Shown here in pieces: positions 42,087 to 43,968 of a stretch of 43,968 bases of DNA. The notes beneath the pieces were generated by a model. It saw only the letters and a program-made list of their open reading frames with translations. It had not been told where the DNA came from and made no database searches. The position numbers and the translations under genes were made by a program. The DNA is taken from positions 1-43,968 of the forward strand of contig CANFWR010000005.1 of NCBI GenBank assembly GCA_947450865.1. Direction: 5' to 3'. Within the stretch, counting starts at the first letter, position 1. The number at the start of each line of letters is the position of its first letter. Source of the DNA: Cytophagaceae bacterium (GTDB lineage Bacteria > Bacteroidota > Bacteroidia > Cytophagales > Spirosomataceae).

Positions 42087-42833
42087 TTAAAAATCGCCTC
42101 CGGCACCGCCTCCGCCGAAGTCCCCTCCGCCAAAGCCGCCGAAATCAAATCCTCCGCCACCACCGCCAGAGCCTCCTCGGCCGTAATCTCCACCGCCTAA
42201 AAAGATAGGTGGGAAGAACATGCCGCCTCCTCTAGATCCGGGACCTCCTCCACCCCCGCGGTTGCGGATGGCTTTGATGATCGAGATAATGACTAAAATA
42301 AGGAAGATGATGATAAATGGAGGAATACCTTGTGGTTCTTCACCGCTATCCTCATTCTTGAACTCACCGCTGGCGCGTTGCATCATTTCGGTGGTCGCCT
42401 GATCTAAACCTTGGTAATAGGCACCTCCTTTAAAAGTTGGTTTTAGAATGCGGTTGATAATGCGTTTGCAAATGGCGTCCGGCAAGACATCTTCGATGCC
42501 GCGACCCGTGACGATACGTAATTTGCGATCCTGCATTGCTGCGAGGATGACGACGCCGTTGTTTTTGCCTTTTTGGCCTACACCCCATGTTTTACCAATA
42601 TCTATGGCGTAATCGTAAGGATCGCGTCCGTTCGTGGAATTAACGAGAACAATGGCGAACTGAGTGGAAGTCGAATCCGCATAACCCCGCATCTTCTGCT
42701 CGAGCGCATTCTCCTCTTCTGGATTCAACAAACCTGCCTCATCGAGAATATAGCCAGCAGGTTTAGCTGGAATACCCTCTTGCGCATAAACAGTAGAAAA
42801 GGAAAGAAATAGTAATAATAAAAGCTTGCGCAT
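42087..42833 (-). CDS. TPM-domain protein with glycine-rich tail (YgcG-like)
   Basis: The 248 residues have a signal peptide ([15 protein letters not shown]), a TPM domain (about 25-155; [50 protein letters not shown]), one membrane helix (about 170-188) and a tail of almost pure Gly with Phe and Asp (about 192-248). TPM proteins are known as membrane-anchored, often photosystem- or envelope-repair-related; here the role is unknown. It belongs to the lemA-TPM-TPM set. Confidence 0.88.
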   Translation of the reverse strand: MRKLLLLLFLSFSTVYAQEGIPAKPAGYILDEAGLLNPEEENALEQKMRGYADSTSTQFAIVLVNSTNGRDPYDYAIDIGKTWGVGQKGKNNGVVILAAMQDRKLRIVTGRGIEDVLPDAICKRIINRILKPTFKGGAYYQGLDQATTEMMQRASGEFKNEDSGEEPQGIPPFIIIFLILVIISIIKAIRNRGGGGGPGSRGGGMFFPPIFLGGGDYGRGGSGGGGGGFDFGGFGGGDFGGGGAGGDF

Positions 42834-42842
42834 AGAAACTAG

Positions 42843-43265
42843 TTAGATGCCAAAAGAAATTTCATTCGACAATTCATTGACATCCCCCTTTTCATAAGGG
42901 AAAAACCCGGCTAATACCTCACCTGTACGCTTAACTCCATGAGCTAAACCCGCGCCAAACTCATTCTTCGCTAGATAAGCACGCATTTCATCGCGAATGG
43001 TTTCCCAAAACTCCGCCGGCACTTTCGCATCGATTCCTTTGTCCCCGATAATACTAAACTTACGGTCTTTGATGGCCAGATACACCAAAACCCCATTCTG
43101 CAAATCCGTCTTCTGCATACCCAATTGAAAGAACAGCTCCTTCGCCCGATCAATCGGGTGGCCGGCGCAATGGCTTTCAACATGTACACGAATCTCTCCA
43201 GACGTCTGTAATTCAGCGTCTTGAATGGCTTGCAAAATTAGGTTTTGGTGTTCTTCTGACAACAT
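42843..43265 (-). CDS. Second TPM-domain protein, soluble
   Basis: A compact 140-residue TPM domain (SGEIRVHVES, LQNGVLVYLAIKDRKFSIIGDKGID, in part NGVLVYLAIKDRKFSIIGD about 58-76) without signal peptide or membrane helix. It lies between lemA (2 bases upstream) and the YgcG-like gene (9 bases downstream), matching the LemA-TPM-TPM order often seen in Bacteroidota. Confidence 0.87.
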   Translation of the reverse strand: MLSEEHQNLILQAIQDAELQTSGEIRVHVESHCAGHPIDRAKELFFQLGMQKTDLQNGVLVYLAIKDRKFSIIGDKGIDAKVPAEFWETIRDEMRAYLAKNEFGAGLAHGVKRTGEVLAGFFPYEKGDVNELSNEISFGI

Positions 43266-43267
43266 CC

Positions 43268-43861
43268 TTATTTCTTTTCGTCAAAATTCACTTCCGGCGC
43301 TTTATCCGATCCGGCTTCCGCTTGGAAGAATCCTTTCTCTGCAAATCCGGAGAAAGAAGCGATTAAGTTGTTAGGAAAAGTGACGATTAACGTATTGTAA
43401 CCTTGAACAGCCGTGTTGAAATTATCACGTTCTTCTTTGATACGGTTTTCTGTTCCCTCTAACTGAGCTTGCAATTCAGAGAAGTTTTCCGTCGCCTTTA
43501 ACTGTGGGTAGTTTTCAGCCACCACCATTAAACGTGATAAAGCACCGCCTAAAGAAGACTGAGCCGCTTGGTATTTTTGTAAATTCTCCGGACTTAAATC
43601 CTTCGAATCTAATTTCATTTGTGTTGCACTAGCACGCGCTTCGATTACCGCCGTTAATGTCGATTTCTCGAAATTCGCTACGCCTTGAACCGTCTTCACT
43701 AGGTTTGGAATTAAATCCGCACGACGTTGGTAAGCACTCTGAACGTTTGCCCATTTCGCTTTTACGTCCTGATCCGATGTAGCCATGCTATTACGTGAAC
43801 CTACACCCCAAAAAATCACGAGAGCAATGACTCCCAAAACAATCCATACTGTCTTATTCAT
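43268..43861 (-). CDS. lemA: LemA-family protein
   Basis: The 197 residues begin with a membrane helix (VWIVLGVIALVIFWGVG, about 5-21), after which the rest is a long helical bundle; NVQSAYQRRADLIPNLVKTVQG (in part: YQRRADLIPNLV, about 48-59) is the family signature. The N-terminus is likely anchored with the bundle in the periplasm. First gene of the three-gene unit, with its own promoter. Confidence 0.93.
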   Translation of the reverse strand: MNKTVWIVLGVIALVIFWGVGSRNSMATSDQDVKAKWANVQSAYQRRADLIPNLVKTVQGVANFEKSTLTAVIEARASATQMKLDSKDLSPENLQKYQAAQSSLGGALSRLMVVAENYPQLKATENFSELQAQLEGTENRIKEERDNFNTAVQGYNTLIVTFPNNLIASFSGFAEKGFFQAEAGSDKAPEVNFDEKK

Positions 43862-43892
43862 CTTGTTAAATTTTAATTGGTTTTAACTGAAA

Positions 43893-43900
43893 CAAAAATA
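43893..43900 (-). promoter_or_regulatory. lemA promoter -7 box
   Basis: Minus strand TATTTTTG, an exact match, 31 bases before the ATG at 43861. The surrounding 43862-43911 is AT-rich and otherwise empty. Confidence 0.55.
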
Positions 43901-43911
43901 CTATTTAAATT

Positions 43912-43968
43912 TTAAAGACCTGATTTCTGTGCCACAATCATCCGGTCATTCCCCTTGAAGTCCTGCAG
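43912..43968 (-). CDS. C-terminal fragment of an unidentified gene (truncated by window edge)
   Basis: On the minus strand the frame is open from the window end to a TAA at 43914-43912, giving 18 residues ending NDRMIVAQKSGL. The ending resembles the last beta-strand of some methyltransferases, but this is only an impression. The lemA promoter starts 11 bases after the stop, consistent with a gene boundary. Too short for a family call. Confidence 0.4.
   Translation of the reverse strand: MQDFKGNDRMIVAQKSGL

Noticed and set aside
42074-42193. Longer GmhA start (230 residues)
   Set aside because: The extra 40 codons overlap the glycine-rich tail region of the upstream gene in another frame and cross the promoter box.
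42087-42260. GC-rich repeat or pseudogene
   Set aside because: It is the in-frame glycine-rich tail of the TPM protein, and the reading frame is intact.
1-43968. tRNA or rRNA genes, prophage, insertion sequences, restriction or defence genes
   Set aside because: None recognised on either strand by eye; a tRNAscan or profile search would be needed to exclude small RNAs fully.

Overview
The window looks like a chromosomal segment of a Bacteroidota, most likely a Cytophagales-type bacterium. The evidence is the gene content (short NuoG, DUF5606, DUF5686, stacked FKBP lipoproteins, dUTP-free DUF177-rpmF-plsX-fabH-efp-accBC order) and at least ten promoters of the Bacteroidota type (TAnnTTTG -7 box, TTG or TTTG about 20 bp upstream). 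There are no rRNA or tRNA genes, no prophage, no transposase and no CRISPR array. It is dense core-genome DNA with one clearly foreign-looking island.

Layout. 1-211: tail of an outer-membrane-type protein. 212-470: hairpin-rich intergenic with a shared terminator. 457-8178 (minus): complex I operon nuoA-nuoJ, which stops after nuoJ; nuoK-N are not here. 8276-9801: guaB. 9850-10881 (minus): hemE. 10889-11565: a low-GC four-helix-bundle (S23/IVP) gene enclosed by inverted arrays of 15-bp/7-bp repeats whose outer ends carry the hemE and engB promoters. 11586-13210: engB, a DUF5606 gene and a GNAT gene. 13263-16509 (minus): cytochrome c, then plsY-M20 peptidase-murQ. 16612-23395 (minus): a DUF5686 outer-membrane protein and the operon nrnA-FKBP-FKBP-FKBP-rdgB. 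23466-23876: ndk. 23877-26085 (minus): PAP2 phosphatase and an ArnT/PMT-like glycosyltransferase.

26174-31415 (plus): DUF177-rpmF-plsX-fabH-efp-accB-accC, the phospholipid and fatty-acid initiation block. 31638-34218: rplM-rpsI, then rpsB-tsf, each with a structured upstream region. 34371-41499: the division and cell-wall genes murD-ftsW-murG-murC-ftsQ-ftsA, ending without ftsZ. 41501-43861 (minus): lemA, two TPM-domain genes and gmhA. 43912-43968: the last 18 codons of another minus-strand gene.

The genes together cover NADH oxidation, GMP and heme synthesis, fatty-acid and phospholipid initiation, translation, peptidoglycan precursor synthesis and recycling, and division. The least ordinary parts are the four-helix-bundle island, the similar but gene-less inverted-repeat structure at 247-392, and the two truncated conserved clusters (nuo without K-N, dcw without ftsZ). 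Functional calls come from motifs read by eye; no database search was run.
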